DNA of 64,000 nt from Pseudomonas serbica (GCF_028823535.1 NZ_JAQIYM010000020.1:1-64000), one strand, 5' to 3'. Positions 43,574 to 53,071 are shown, counted from the first letter of the stretch. Translations and numbers: made by a program. The notes: generated by a model from the sequence alone, not told the origin.

Positions 43574-44854
43574 ATGCATCGAATGTTAACGATCAGAGCT
43601 ATCGTCTGTTTGAGTAGCCTGGCCCCGGCTTCATTGCTTTACGCAGCACCGGACCCCCAGGTCGAAGCACTAAAACAAGAACTCATGGAGCTGAAACAGC
43701 GTTACGAAGCACAACAGAACGCGCTGATGGTCCTCGAGCAGCGCGTTCGACAAGTCGAAGAGGCACCGGCGACACCCGCTCCCAAACGCTTGACCAAATC
43801 TCCCGCCGAAACGCCCAAAGGTGGCCAGACGGTAGCTGCCGGCGCACCTGGCACCACGGGCAGTTCCTACGGGCAGTCGCTCAAGGACGACTCGGAACCG
43901 GCACAGAGCGTGTCCAACCTGTACGACGAAGCCAGCGGCTTCTTCGGTGGCGGCAAGTTCAGCGTGGAAACCGGCCTGACCTACACCCACTACGATACCC
44001 GTGCGTTGACGCTCAACGGCTTCCTCGCCCTGGACTCGATTTTCCTCGGCAACATCAACCTCGACCGCATCAAGGCGGATAACTGGACCCTCGACCTGAC
44101 CGCCCGCTATAACATGGCGCAACGCTGGCAGTTCGACATCAACGTCCCCGTGGTGTATCGCGAATCCACCTATTCATCCGGTGGCGCCGGTGGCGCCGCC
44201 AATGGGGTTTCAGACGAAACCGTTACCCGCGACCCCACCATCGGCGATATCAACGTTGGCGTTGCCTACAAGTTCCTCGATGAATCGGTCAACCTGCCCG
44301 ACGCGGTGGTGACCCTGCGCCTCAAGGCGCCGACCGGGGATGATCCCTACGGTATCAAGCTGGTGGAGGTTCCGGGCAACGACAACCTCGCGGTCCCCGA
44401 GGACTTGCCGACCGGCAACGGCGTCTGGGCGATCACCCCGGGTATCTCGCTGGTCAAGACCTTCGACCCGGCCGTGCTGTTCGGCAGCCTGGCCTACACC
44501 TACAACATGGAGGACTCTTTCAGCGACATCAGCCCTACGGTCAACACCAAGGTGCCCGGGGACGTGAAACTGGGCAATTCCTGGCAGGTCGGCGCCGGTA
44601 TTGCGTTCGCCTTGAACGAGAAGATGAGTATGTCGTTCTCCTTCACCGACCAGTTCGCCCGCAAGAGCAAGATCAAGCCGGACGGCGGCGAATGGCAATC
44701 GATTTCCAACAGCGACTACAACTCGGCCAACTTCAACATCGGCATGACCCTGGCAGCCTCCGACAACCTGACAATCGTGCCCAACCTGGCCATCGGCCTG
44801 ACCGACGACTCGCCGGACTTCTCCTTCAGCCTGAAATTCCCGTACTACTTCTGA
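43574..44854 (+). CDS. fapF: FapF, outer-membrane amyloid secretion channel
   Basis: A 426-residue protein with a signal peptide (about 1-24, LLYAAP), then a coiled coil (28-64) that trimerises the channel, and a Pro/Gly-rich linker. A beta-barrel follows (about 110-426) and ends with the aromatic LKFPYYF beta-signal. FapF exports FapB, FapC and FapE across the outer membrane. GAAGGGA lies upstream; the ATG at 43583 is an alternative start. It closes the operon and is followed by a long hairpin. Confidence 0.93.
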   Translation: MHRMLTIRAIVCLSSLAPASLLYAAPDPQVEALKQELMELKQRYEAQQNALMVLEQRVRQVEEAPATPAPKRLTKSPAETPKGGQTVAAGAPGTTGSSYGQSLKDDSEPAQSVSNLYDEASGFFGGGKFSVETGLTYTHYDTRALTLNGFLALDSIFLGNINLDRIKADNWTLDLTARYNMAQRWQFDINVPVVYRESTYSSGGAGGAANGVSDETVTRDPTIGDINVGVAYKFLDESVNLPDAVVTLRLKAPTGDDPYGIKLVEVPGNDNLAVPEDLPTGNGVWAITPGISLVKTFDPAVLFGSLAYTYNMEDSFSDISPTVNTKVPGDVKLGNSWQVGAGIAFALNEKMSMSFSFTDQFARKSKIKPDGGEWQSISNSDYNSANFNIGMTLAASDNLTIVPNLAIGLTDDSPDFSFSLKFPYYF

Positions 44855-44860
44855 TCCACG

Positions 44861-44900
44861 ACAAAGCCCCGTTGCGACTTTCATCGCAACGGGGCTTTGT
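44861..44900. terminator. perfect bidirectional terminator between fapF and the sigma-54 activator gene
   Basis: A 17-bp perfect stem, ACAAAGCCCCGTTGCGA against TCGCAACGGGGCTTTGT, with a 6-base loop, between convergent genes. Confidence 0.88.
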
Positions 44901-44911
44901 TGATGTGGCGG

Positions 44912-46237
44912 TTAGCGGATCTGATGCTTGTGCAACAAACGGTAGAAGGTCGGCCTGGAGATGCCCAACACCTTGGCGGCAATGCTCAGGTTGTCGCTGT
45001 GGCGGTTAAGCACATCACACAAGGCCTGACGCTCTGCCCGGTGCTTGTAGTCTTCCAGCGTGCCCATCGGCGCGGCGATGGCATGATGGCTGATCAGCCC
45101 CAGGTCGCGCGCTTCGATCTGCCTGCCTTCGGCCAGGACCAGGCCGCGACGGACCCGGTTGGCCAGTTCACGAACATTGCCCGGCCAGTCATGTTTGCCC
45201 ATGGCAATCAGGGCGTCTTCACTGAAACTGCGCGGACGGCGGCCGGTTTCATGGCTGTAGAAATGGGAAAAATGGTTGGCCAGCATTGACAGGTCGCCAT
45301 TGCGCTCTCGCAGGGGCGAAGTCGCGACCTGCAATACGTTCAGGCGGTAATACAGATCTTCGCGAAAGCTTTTCTTCTCGATCGCCGCTTCAAGATCCAC
45401 GTGGGTTGCCGCCAACACCCGCACATCCACCGGAATCGGCTGACTGCCGCCCACCCGCTCGATGTGTTTTTCCTGGAGAAACCGCAACAGGCTCGCCTGC
45501 AGCTCCAGGGGCAGATCACCGATCTCGTCGAGAAACAGTGTGCCACCGTTGGCCGCTTCGATCCGCCCGATCTTGCGCTGATGGGCGCCTGTAAAGGCCC
45601 CCTTCTCGTGGCCGAACAGTTCGGACTGGATCAGGTGCTCGGGAATCGCCCCGCAATTGATCGCGACAAAGGGTTTGCTGTGGCGCAAGGATTGCCGATG
45701 CAGCGTGCGGGCTACCAGTTCCTTGCCTGTGCCGCTTTCGCCACGAATCAACACTGGCGACTCGGTGGGCGCCAGCTTGCTTAAAAGCTTGCGCAATTCG
45801 CGTATAGGCTTGCTGTCGCCCAGCAGCTCGTGTTCGGGCTGGTCGATGTGAACCGTGCCCTGCCCGCGCAGGCGCGCCATGCCGAAGGCCCGGCCCAGCG
45901 TGACCTGGACCCTGGAGACGTCAAACGGCAAGGTATGAAAATCGAAAAACCACTCGCAGACAAAGTCCCCGACGTTCTGGAGTCGCAGGACATCCTGATT
46001 GAGCACGGCGATCCACTCGGTACCGCTGCGGCTGATCACTTCCTTGACCGTATCCGGATGTTCAAGGTGAAAGGGCTGCAGTCGTAACAGGCCCACGTCA
46101 CAGCTCCGATCGGCGGCGTTGTCCAGCGAGCAGCTGTCAACATCCCAACCCACGGAACGTAATCCCGGCAACAGGCGATGGCAGTCGTCGCAGGGATCCA
46201 CCACTAATAAACGTCTTGACGCAGGCGCTTCGTTCAT
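44912..46237 (-). CDS. sigma-54-dependent activator (VpsR-like N terminus)
   Basis: A 441-residue enhancer-binding protein. The N-terminal 120 residues resemble a VpsR-type pseudo-receiver: the acidic pocket is present (VVDPCDD) but the phospho-acceptor position reads Arg-Leu. The AAA+ domain has Walker A GESGTGKE, the sigma-54 contact loop GAFTGA, Walker B LFLDEIGDLP, and the R-finger region LYYRLNV. The C terminus is a Fis-type helix-turn-helix (LSIAAKVLGISRPTFYRLL). It converges on fapF. Because fapA has a sigma-54-type promoter, this is the likely activator of the fap operon; that link is inferred. Confidence 0.9.
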   Translation of the reverse strand: MNEAPASRRLLVVDPCDDCHRLLPGLRSVGWDVDSCSLDNAADRSCDVGLLRLQPFHLEHPDTVKEVISRSGTEWIAVLNQDVLRLQNVGDFVCEWFFDFHTLPFDVSRVQVTLGRAFGMARLRGQGTVHIDQPEHELLGDSKPIRELRKLLSKLAPTESPVLIRGESGTGKELVARTLHRQSLRHSKPFVAINCGAIPEHLIQSELFGHEKGAFTGAHQRKIGRIEAANGGTLFLDEIGDLPLELQASLLRFLQEKHIERVGGSQPIPVDVRVLAATHVDLEAAIEKKSFREDLYYRLNVLQVATSPLRERNGDLSMLANHFSHFYSHETGRRPRSFSEDALIAMGKHDWPGNVRELANRVRRGLVLAEGRQIEARDLGLISHHAIAAPMGTLEDYKHRAERQALCDVLNRHSDNLSIAAKVLGISRPTFYRLLHKHQIR

Positions 46238-46449
46238 GTGATTTCCTTGACGCCAAATTTTAGGATTTTTTATTAAAAACAGTCATTTGGCGGACCTGGC
46301 TGTAACATTAGCAAGAATTTGACAGGCGCTTGTACCGATTGACTATAGGCGTACTGCGCAATGAGTTATAAGAAACAGGTTTTTCCAGCGACCTGAGGTT
46401 TCTTTTCTTTCATTGAGCTTTCAACGCACCCCCGATTGACGCGGATATA

Positions 46450-46470
46450 AAAGAAAGTTGAAATTTCTTT
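46450..46470. promoter_or_regulatory. AT-rich dyad in the activator/88-residue-protein divergent region
   Basis: The 342-base gap 46238-46579 holds AAAGAAA-N7-TTTCTTT here, with a related TTTCTTTTCTTTC run at about 46398 and a CTTTCAAC/GTTGAAA pair linking the two. No other gene was recognised in the gap. Confidence 0.35.
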
Positions 46471-46579
46471 TGATTGAGTGTGACCCGAACCCCGGTTGCG
46501 GGCATCAGTACAAGTACCAGCCGAACGGTAAGCCCAACCGACGGCCACTGACTTGATTGGGCCTATAGAGAGACGACCT

Positions 46580-46846
46580 ATGAACGCCCCGCTCCGTGTC
46601 AACGAAGCTCTTCTGATTGCCGACCGTGCATTTCAACCATTCAAATGCGTAGCCTGGGCCCCGCAGGACGGGAATGGCGAACTGACACTGACCGTTATCG
46701 ATCGCACCAGTAACAGCATTGGACGCAAGCAGATCCCGAGCAGCGCCTACAGCGATCCAGCGCAGCTTGAAAGCCTGCTGGAACAAGCCCGCGCCGAACT
46801 GAGCGAAGAAGGCTACACACTGCAATCGTGGTCGATGCCACAGTAA
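46580..46846 (+). CDS. conserved small protein, unknown function
   Basis: An 88-residue soluble protein without signal peptide or membrane segment. It reads as an alpha/beta fold (FKCVAWAPQDGNGELTLTVIDR, then a helix AQLESLLEQARAELSEEGY). The ATG at 46580 follows AGAGAGACGACCT. I do not recognise a named family. It is divergent from the sigma-54 activator gene, with an AT-rich dyad between them, and is followed by a 283-base stretch in which I see no gene. It is more likely real than not because its codon use matches the neighbours. Confidence 0.65.
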   Translation: MNAPLRVNEALLIADRAFQPFKCVAWAPQDGNGELTLTVIDRTSNSIGRKQIPSSAYSDPAQLESLLEQARAELSEEGYTLQSWSMPQ

Positions 46847-47129
46847 TTGTGTTGCGGATTACTCCGGGGTAATCCGCGCCCTGCCCTTGTCCTAAGTTGG
46901 CGTTTTTTGCATGCCAGGTACACTTAAGACGGCTCCTTACATGAACTTCGACGCGTCCTGGATTCTTTGCTGGCTAGTCTTTGGTTCGAAAAGTCACTGT
47001 TGTGGCACACAACGACCCTCCACCTGTTACTTCTGACAGTTGTGCATTTAATCATTCAGGGATTGAATAATCTCTTGATAGTCGCCACCCCAACTTCTGG
47101 ATCAGGACGACTCGCAAGGAGATGCGTGC

Positions 47130-48419
47130 ATGTCAATCCAGTCCGCTTTGGCTTTCCCCGCAACAGTTCCTGATGCAGGAAAGCTTGACCCTACCTTCGC
47201 TGCCAAAGGCACCACCCAGGTGTATTTCTTCGGCAGCAGTTCAAGCCTGGCCAACGACATCGCGATCGATTCGCAGGGGCGACTGCTGGTGGCGGCAAAG
47301 GTCACCATGCCTGGCGGCAGCCGCTTTGGCCTGGCGCGTTTGCTGAAGGACGGCTCGGCGGATCTGGCCTTTGGCAAGCAGGGCAGCGTCATCGGGCAAT
47401 TCGAACAGGGCTTTGAGGCAATGGGCGGCAAGGTGCGGGTGCTGGCCGACGGCAACATCCTGATCGCCGGCCTGCAATATGAAAGCGAACACCGCACGCT
47501 CCCCGCCCTGGCGCTGTTTGACCCGCAAGGCCAACCGGTCCAGCGTTTTGGCGACAATGGCCGCTGTGTGGTGCGTCTGCCAGGTAATTTGTCCCGGGGC
47601 ATGCGTGATGTCTGGCTGCCCCCGGGCGTACCGGGCGCTGAGGCTTGCAGTGTCGACGTGCAGGAGGACGGTCGAATACTGCTGGTGGCCAACCATCACT
47701 TCGAGCTGGCCGATCATGCCGCCATGCTGATACGGCTGAATAACGATGGCTCATTGGACAGCGCCTTCAATGGCCGTGGCTTCGTGATGGTCAGGCACCT
47801 GCTGATGAATACCTGGCTCAGCAACGTGACAGTGCAACACGACGGTCGCATCCTGGTGGGTGGATCGATCAATTTCCCGCAAGAAGGCCTGGTGGCCAGG
47901 TATCACGCCGATGGCAGCCTCGACAACAGCTTTGCCCTGGATGGCTTCATGAGCTTCTCGGCGAACGGCCACGGTGCCCAGGTCAGTCAGATCGTCCAGC
48001 AGGACAATGGCGACATACTCTGTGTTGGCAGCAGCCGCGACCCCATGCGCTGTCTGGCCCTGAAACTGCACCTTAATGGTCGCCCGGACCATCACTGCAA
48101 TGGCGGACAGGCGCAATTGCTGGAAATCGGCCACAGCGGCTGCCAATGGACCGCCGCCCAAGTACAACCGGACGGCAGCGTAATGACCGTCGGCGCCACC
48201 ATTGGCGGCGTCGAAGCCGACTTTATATTGGGTCGATACCAGCCAGGCGGGCAACTTGATGGCGATTTTGGTAACGCCAGCGGATGGGTGCGCACCCGCC
48301 TGGGCCGCAGCCTCGACACGGCCACGTCAGTCGCCGTGCAGGACGATGGTAACGTCCTTGTAGGTGGCTATTCGCTGGACGGCAATTACCGGGCGATCGT
48401 CGCACGCTACCGGGTGTAA
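47130..48419 (+). CDS. delta-60 repeat protein
   Basis: A 429-residue protein made almost entirely of delta-60 repeats, which fold as a beta-propeller-like array. Each unit has the form GKLDPTFAAKGT, then AIDSQGRLLVAAK, then FGLARLLKDGSADLAFG. At least six units are visible. There is no obvious signal peptide in the first residues (MSIQSALAFPATVPDAG), so its location is uncertain. AAGGAG lies 9 bases before the ATG. It is near the fap operon but separated by two intergenic regions. Substrate or partner unknown. Confidence 0.85.
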   Translation: MSIQSALAFPATVPDAGKLDPTFAAKGTTQVYFFGSSSSLANDIAIDSQGRLLVAAKVTMPGGSRFGLARLLKDGSADLAFGKQGSVIGQFEQGFEAMGGKVRVLADGNILIAGLQYESEHRTLPALALFDPQGQPVQRFGDNGRCVVRLPGNLSRGMRDVWLPPGVPGAEACSVDVQEDGRILLVANHHFELADHAAMLIRLNNDGSLDSAFNGRGFVMVRHLLMNTWLSNVTVQHDGRILVGGSINFPQEGLVARYHADGSLDNSFALDGFMSFSANGHGAQVSQIVQQDNGDILCVGSSRDPMRCLALKLHLNGRPDHHCNGGQAQLLEIGHSGCQWTAAQVQPDGSVMTVGATIGGVEADFILGRYQPGGQLDGDFGNASGWVRTRLGRSLDTATSVAVQDDGNVLVGGYSLDGNYRAIVARYRV

Positions 48420-48497
48420 TTCGACGGATTTCTCCTACGCTTGATCTTCTTTGCGGCTTACGGCAAGTTGCGCGCTTCTTAATACAAGGAGTAGCCG

Positions 48498-50000
48498 ATG
48501 TCCGGCTCGATGGTCCAGGCGTTCGCGCACAATTTTCTCGGCAACTCACCGCGCTGGTACAAGGCCTGCATTGTCGGTTTCCTGATTCTCAACGCCCTGG
48601 TGTTATGGACCGCAGGGCCGGTGGTGGCTGGCTGGTTGCTGGTGCTGGAGTTCATTTTCACCCTGGCCATGGCCCTCAAGTGTTATCCGCTGATGCCCGG
48701 CGGCTTGCTGCTGGTCGAAGCGTTGCTGCTCGAAATGACCACACCCAAGGCGCTCTATGACGAGTTGCTGCACAACTTCCCGGTGATCCTGCTGCTGATG
48801 TTCATGGTGGCAGGTATCTATTTCATGAAAGACCTGTTGCTGTTCCTGTTCTCGCGCCTGCTGCTCGGTGTGCGCAGCAAGGCCCTGCTGGCGCTGATGT
48901 TCTGCTTTTTGTCGGCGTTCCTCTCGGCGTTTCTCGATGCCCTGACCGTGACCGCGGTGATCATCAGTGCCGCCGTCGGCTTTTACTCGGTGTACCACCG
49001 CGTCGCTTCGGGTAGCGATCCGCGCCAGGACAGCGAATACAGCGATGACCAACACCTGCCTACCCTGCACCACGCTGACCTTGAGCAGTTCCGCGCGTTT
49101 TTGCGCAGCCTGTTGATGCACGGTGCCGTGGGCACGGCGCTGGGTGGCGTGTGCACCCTGGTGGGCGAGCCGCAGAACCTGTTGATTGGCCATGAGATGG
49201 GCTGGCACTTCGCCGAATTCTTCCAGAAAGTCGCGCCCGTTTCCTTGCCGGTGCTGGTCGCGGGCCTGGTCACCTGCGTCCTGTTGGAAAAACTGCGCTG
49301 GTTTGGCTACGGTACATTGCTGCCGGACAACGTACGCACCGTGCTGGCCAGTTACGCCGCCCAGGACAATGCCGAGCGCACCGCGCGTCAGCGCGCAGCG
49401 TTGCTCGTGCAAGGCGTGGCCGCCCTGATCCTGATTGCCGGGCTGGCCTTTCACGTGGCGGAAGTGGGCCTGATCGGGCTGATGGTGATCGTGCTGATCA
49501 CCGCGTTCACCGGCATTACCGACGAGCACCGCCTGGGCACTGCATTCAAGGACGCCATGCCGTTCACGGCGCTGCTGGTGGTGTTCTTCGCCGTGGTGGC
49601 AGTGATCCACGATCAACAGTTGTTCACGCCGCTGATCCATTGGGTACTGGCCCTGCCCGCCGATCAACAACCGGGCATGTTGTACATCGCCAACGGCCTG
49701 CTTTCGGCCATCAGCGACAACGTGTTCGTAGCGACCATCTACATCACCGAAGTGAAACAGGCCTTCGTCTCCGGACACATGAGTCGCGAGCATTTCGAGA
49801 CCCTGGCGATTGCGATCAACACTGGCACCAACTTGCCCAGCGTAGCGACGCCCAATGGCCAGGCGGCGTTCCTGTTCCTGCTGACATCGTCGATTGCACC
49901 GCTGATTCGCCTGTCGTATGGGCGGATGGTGTGGATGGCATTGCCGTATACGGTGGTGATGGGGACTCTGGGTTGGTACGCGGTTAGTTTCTGGCTTTAA
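48498..50000 (+). CDS. nhaB: Na+/H+ antiporter NhaB
   Basis: A 500-residue inner-membrane antiporter with about 12 helices. Family-specific segments include FLGNSPRWYKACIVGFLILN at the start, GGVCTLVGEPQNLLIGHEMGWHFAEF in the middle and AINTGTNLPSVATPNGQAAFLFLLTS near the end. It exports sodium in exchange for protons and helps pH and salt tolerance. ACAAGGAG precedes the ATG. It is monocistronic and is followed by a REP pair. Confidence 0.95.
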   Translation: MSGSMVQAFAHNFLGNSPRWYKACIVGFLILNALVLWTAGPVVAGWLLVLEFIFTLAMALKCYPLMPGGLLLVEALLLEMTTPKALYDELLHNFPVILLLMFMVAGIYFMKDLLLFLFSRLLLGVRSKALLALMFCFLSAFLSAFLDALTVTAVIISAAVGFYSVYHRVASGSDPRQDSEYSDDQHLPTLHHADLEQFRAFLRSLLMHGAVGTALGGVCTLVGEPQNLLIGHEMGWHFAEFFQKVAPVSLPVLVAGLVTCVLLEKLRWFGYGTLLPDNVRTVLASYAAQDNAERTARQRAALLVQGVAALILIAGLAFHVAEVGLIGLMVIVLITAFTGITDEHRLGTAFKDAMPFTALLVVFFAVVAVIHDQQLFTPLIHWVLALPADQQPGMLYIANGLLSAISDNVFVATIYITEVKQAFVSGHMSREHFETLAIAINTGTNLPSVATPNGQAAFLFLLTSSIAPLIRLSYGRMVWMALPYTVVMGTLGWYAVSFWL

Positions 50001-50018
50001 GCTGGCAGGCCTGACGCC

Positions 50019-50084
50019 TTCGCGGGCAAGCCACGCGCCTACAGATGATCACATTGACCTGTAGGAGCGAGCCTTGCCCGCGAA
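50019..50084. repeat. REP inverted pair
   Basis: TTCGCGGGCAAGCCACGCGC and its near-complement (GAGCGAGCCTTGCCCGCGAA) flank about 14 bases between the convergent nhaB and zwf genes. Confidence 0.82.
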
Positions 50085-50119
50085 GAACGATAACGCGGTT
50101 CAACGTGGCGACACGTCAC

Positions 50120-51643
50120 TCATCCAAGCCCGTGCCACACGCGACCGTCGCGTGCCAGCAGCTCTTTGGCGGCCTGCGGTCCGTCTTCACCCGCAGCGTA
50201 GCCCTGCACGCTGGAATCCTGCTGCCAGGCGTCCAGGAATGGCTGCACGGCACGCCAGCCGTTCTCGATGTTGTCGGCGCGCTGGAACAGCGTCTGGTCT
50301 CCGGTCAGACAGTCGTAGATCAGGGTTTCATAGCCGGTGGACGGCTGCATTTCGAAGAAGTCCTTGTAGGCAAACCCCAGTTCGATGTTGTCCATCTTCA
50401 GGGCCTGGCCGGGCCGCTTGGCCAGCAGGTCGAACCACATGCCCTCGTTGGGCTGAATCTGGATCCGCAGGTACGTCGGCGCCAGCTCATCCACTTCGGT
50501 ATCGCGGAACTGCGCATAAGGCGCTGGCTTGAAGCAGATGACGATCTCGGTGTCGCGCACGCTCATGCGCTTGCCCGTGCGCAGGTAGAACGGCACGCCG
50601 ACCCAGCGCCAGTTGTCGATCATGACCTTGAGCGCGACATAGGTTTCGGTGTTGCTGTCGGGCGCCACCTTCTCTTCCTGGCGATAACCGGGCAGTGGCT
50701 TGCCATTGATCTGGCCAGCGGTGTACTGGCCGCGAACGGAATTGGCCCGAGCTTCTTCCGCCGACCAGGGACGAATCGCGCCGACCACCTTGGCTTTCTC
50801 GCCGCGAACCGCATCGGCGCCAAACGCGGCCGGTGGCTCCATGGCCACCATTGCCAGCAACTGGAACAGATGATTGGGCACCATGTCCCGCAGGGCGCCG
50901 GTGTGTTCGTAAAAGCTGCCACGGGTTTCCACGCCGACGGTCTCGGCGGCAGTTATCTGCACGTGGTCGATGTAATGGTTGTTCCAGAACGCTTCGAACA
51001 GGCTGTTGGAGAACCGGCTGACCAGAATGTTCTGCACGGTCTCCTTGCCCAGATAGTGATCGATCCGGTAGATCTGCTTTTCCGTCATGACCTTGAGCAA
51101 GCAGGCGTTCAAGGCCTCGGCCGTTTGCAGGTCGGAACCGAAGGGCTTTTCGATCACCACTCTTCGGAACGCCTCGGCACTTTCTTCGAGCAAACCGGAC
51201 GCGCCGAGACGGCGCGCCACTTCACTGAAAAAGCGTGGCGCGGTGGCCAGGTAGAACACCGCGTTGCCTGTACCGCTGTCGGCGATTTTCGCCGCCAGCG
51301 CGTGATAAGTGCTGTCGTCCAGGAAATCGCCCTGGACGTAGCTGATGCCCTTGGCGAGTCTGGCCCACACATCCGGGTCAAGGGACTGATCGCCCTTGCC
51401 GACTTTGCCGGCCACCTCACTGCGAATGAAGTCTTCGAGTTTCTTCGCGAAGCCTTCATCGCTGATGGCGTTGTGGTCAACGCCGATGATCCGCAGGCCA
51501 TCCCCGAGTAAACCGTCGCGCTTGAGGTTGTACAGCGCCGGCATCAGCAGGCGCTTGACCAGATCACCGTGGGCGCCGAACAGGAACAGCGTGGTGGGTG
51601 GCGCGGGTTCAGTCTTGGATTTGCTGCGGATCCCATGGGTCAT
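50120..51643 (-). CDS. zwf: glucose-6-phosphate 1-dehydrogenase
   Basis: A 507-residue enzyme oxidising glucose 6-phosphate to 6-phosphogluconolactone with NAD(P). The coenzyme motif reads LFGAHGDLVKR, and the active-site signature is RIDHYLGKETVQN. The variant GAHGDL replaces the common GASGDL. Its ATG overlaps the gnd stop (ATGA), so the two pentose-phosphate enzymes are translationally coupled. It is not beside edd, glk or hexR, so it is probably a second zwf separate from the Entner-Doudoroff set. Confidence 0.95.
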   Translation of the reverse strand: MTHGIRSKSKTEPAPPTTLFLFGAHGDLVKRLLMPALYNLKRDGLLGDGLRIIGVDHNAISDEGFAKKLEDFIRSEVAGKVGKGDQSLDPDVWARLAKGISYVQGDFLDDSTYHALAAKIADSGTGNAVFYLATAPRFFSEVARRLGASGLLEESAEAFRRVVIEKPFGSDLQTAEALNACLLKVMTEKQIYRIDHYLGKETVQNILVSRFSNSLFEAFWNNHYIDHVQITAAETVGVETRGSFYEHTGALRDMVPNHLFQLLAMVAMEPPAAFGADAVRGEKAKVVGAIRPWSAEEARANSVRGQYTAGQINGKPLPGYRQEEKVAPDSNTETYVALKVMIDNWRWVGVPFYLRTGKRMSVRDTEIVICFKPAPYAQFRDTEVDELAPTYLRIQIQPNEGMWFDLLAKRPGQALKMDNIELGFAYKDFFEMQPSTGYETLIYDCLTGDQTLFQRADNIENGWRAVQPFLDAWQQDSSVQGYAAGEDGPQAAKELLARDGRVWHGLG

Positions 51644-52620
51644 TTTTTCGCTGTCTCCACGTGGCCGCCGAAGCCGAAGCGCTGGGCCGAGAGGACTTTG
51701 TCACCAAAGGTGCCCTGGCCGCGCGAGCGGTAACGAGAGAACAGCGAGTTCGACAGCACTGGCACCGGCACGGCTTGTTCCATGGCGGCTTCGATAGTCC
51801 ACTGACCCTCACCGCTGTCCGCTACGGAACCGGAAAAACCGTCGAGTTTGGGATCGCTGGCCAGGGCGTCGGCGGTCAAGTCGAGCAACCACGAGGACAC
51901 CACGCTGCCACGACGCCAGACTTCGGCGATGTCGGCAACGTTAAGGTCGAAACGCTGCTCTGGCGGCAGGATGTCGCTGGACTTGGTTTTCAGGATGTCG
52001 AAGCCTTCGGCAAAGGCCTGCATCATGCCGTACTCGATACCGTTGTGAATCATCTTGACGAAATGCCCGGCACCGGCGGGACCAGCGTGGATGTAGCCGT
52101 GCTCGGCCCGATCGTCATCGGATTTGCGGTCCTTGGTGCGCGGAATGTCACCCATGCCCGGCGCCAGGGACTTGAACAGCGGATCGAGACGTGTGACGGT
52201 CTCGGTATCGCCGCCGATCATCATGCAATAGCCGCGTTCCAGGCCCCAGACGCCACCGGAGGTGCCGACGTCGATGTAGTGCAGGCCTTTTTCCGCGAGG
52301 GTCTTGGCCCGGCGAATATCGTCCTTATAGAAGGTGTTGCCACCGTCGATGATGGTATCGCCGGCTTCGAGCAAGGTGCTCAGGTTGTCGATGGTGTCTT
52401 CGGTCGGTGCGCCTGCCGGCAGCATGACCCACACCGCTCGTGGCTTGGCCAGGCCAGCGACCAGGGCCGGCAAATCGGCAACGCCCGTGGCGCCCTCTGC
52501 ACTCAAGGTGTCGACGAAGGCGGTATTGCGGTCGTACACAACGGTGCTATGTCCGTTGAGCATCAGGCGCCGCGCAATATTGCCGCCCATGCGGCCCAGT
52601 CCAATAATCCCGAGTTGCAT
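51640..52620 (-). CDS. gnd: 6-phosphogluconate dehydrogenase, decarboxylating (short form)
   Basis: A 326-residue enzyme converting 6-phosphogluconate to ribulose 5-phosphate and carbon dioxide. The coenzyme motif is GLGRMGGNIARRL. Substrate residues are in IIDGGNTFY, GTSGGVWGLERGY and GHFVKMIHNGIEYGMMQ. The length, about 150 residues less than Escherichia coli Gnd, is that of the NAD-preferring GndA/YqeC type. It is the upstream gene of a two-gene unit with zwf. The 274-base region before it contains no recognised gene. Confidence 0.95.
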   Translation of the reverse strand: MQLGIIGLGRMGGNIARRLMLNGHSTVVYDRNTAFVDTLSAEGATGVADLPALVAGLAKPRAVWVMLPAGAPTEDTIDNLSTLLEAGDTIIDGGNTFYKDDIRRAKTLAEKGLHYIDVGTSGGVWGLERGYCMMIGGDTETVTRLDPLFKSLAPGMGDIPRTKDRKSDDDRAEHGYIHAGPAGAGHFVKMIHNGIEYGMMQAFAEGFDILKTKSSDILPPEQRFDLNVADIAEVWRRGSVVSSWLLDLTADALASDPKLDGFSGSVADSGEGQWTIEAAMEQAVPVPVLSNSLFSRYRSRGQGTFGDKVLSAQRFGFGGHVETAKK

Positions 52621-52894
52621 GTACTGATGCTCCCTACTACAAATAAAAGTGTGTCAAAGGTTATAGCCCAACGCGACTCATGAGGTTAGTCCAGAGCGTT
52701 GGCATGAAGTTTCCGGGCATTGTGCCCGATCCTGATGGATAACGTCGGGAATCGTGCCAAAGACACAACGACCATGAAAAATAAAAAAGTTCCCTTTGGG
52801 GGCAAAAGAAATCAAAATTGGCGCCGATAGTAGATCAGCCACCGATTTCGGCGGGCAACCCTACAGTTGAGACACGCCATTTGCGAGGTGAGCA

Positions 52895-53071
52895 ATGGGC
52901 ACAGTACACACCGCACTGCCAGCACAAACCCTTTACGTCACTATCCGTCGCGAGGAATTGCGTCAGTTGAAAGACGAGCGCGACCAGTTGAAACAGGAGC
53001 TGGCGCAACTGCGCTTGCTGATCCAGGGCCAGCAGCCCTTGCCACTGCCCCAACGGGCACCGCACGCCTGA
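52895..53071 (+). CDS. 58-residue coiled-coil protein
   Basis: A 58-residue protein with codon use like its neighbours. The N terminus is TVHTALPAQTLYVTIRRE, followed by a strong heptad pattern (LRQLKDERDQLKQELAQLRLL) and a Pro/Gln tail. GAGGTG at about 52885 supports the ATG at 52895. I do not recognise a characterised family. It could be a small scaffolding or regulatory peptide. It lies upstream of cptA in the same direction. Confidence 0.65.
   Translation: MGTVHTALPAQTLYVTIRREELRQLKDERDQLKQELAQLRLLIQGQQPLPLPQRAPHA

Noticed and set aside
46967..47173. 68-codon open frame before the delta-60 gene
   Set aside because: Overlaps the well-supported start of the delta-60 protein, and the codon use is unlike that of the neighbours.
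52772..52828. 18-codon Lys/Asn-rich frame upstream of the 58-residue gene
   Set aside because: No ribosome site, no conserved context and no downstream hairpin, so it is probably chance in an A-rich patch.
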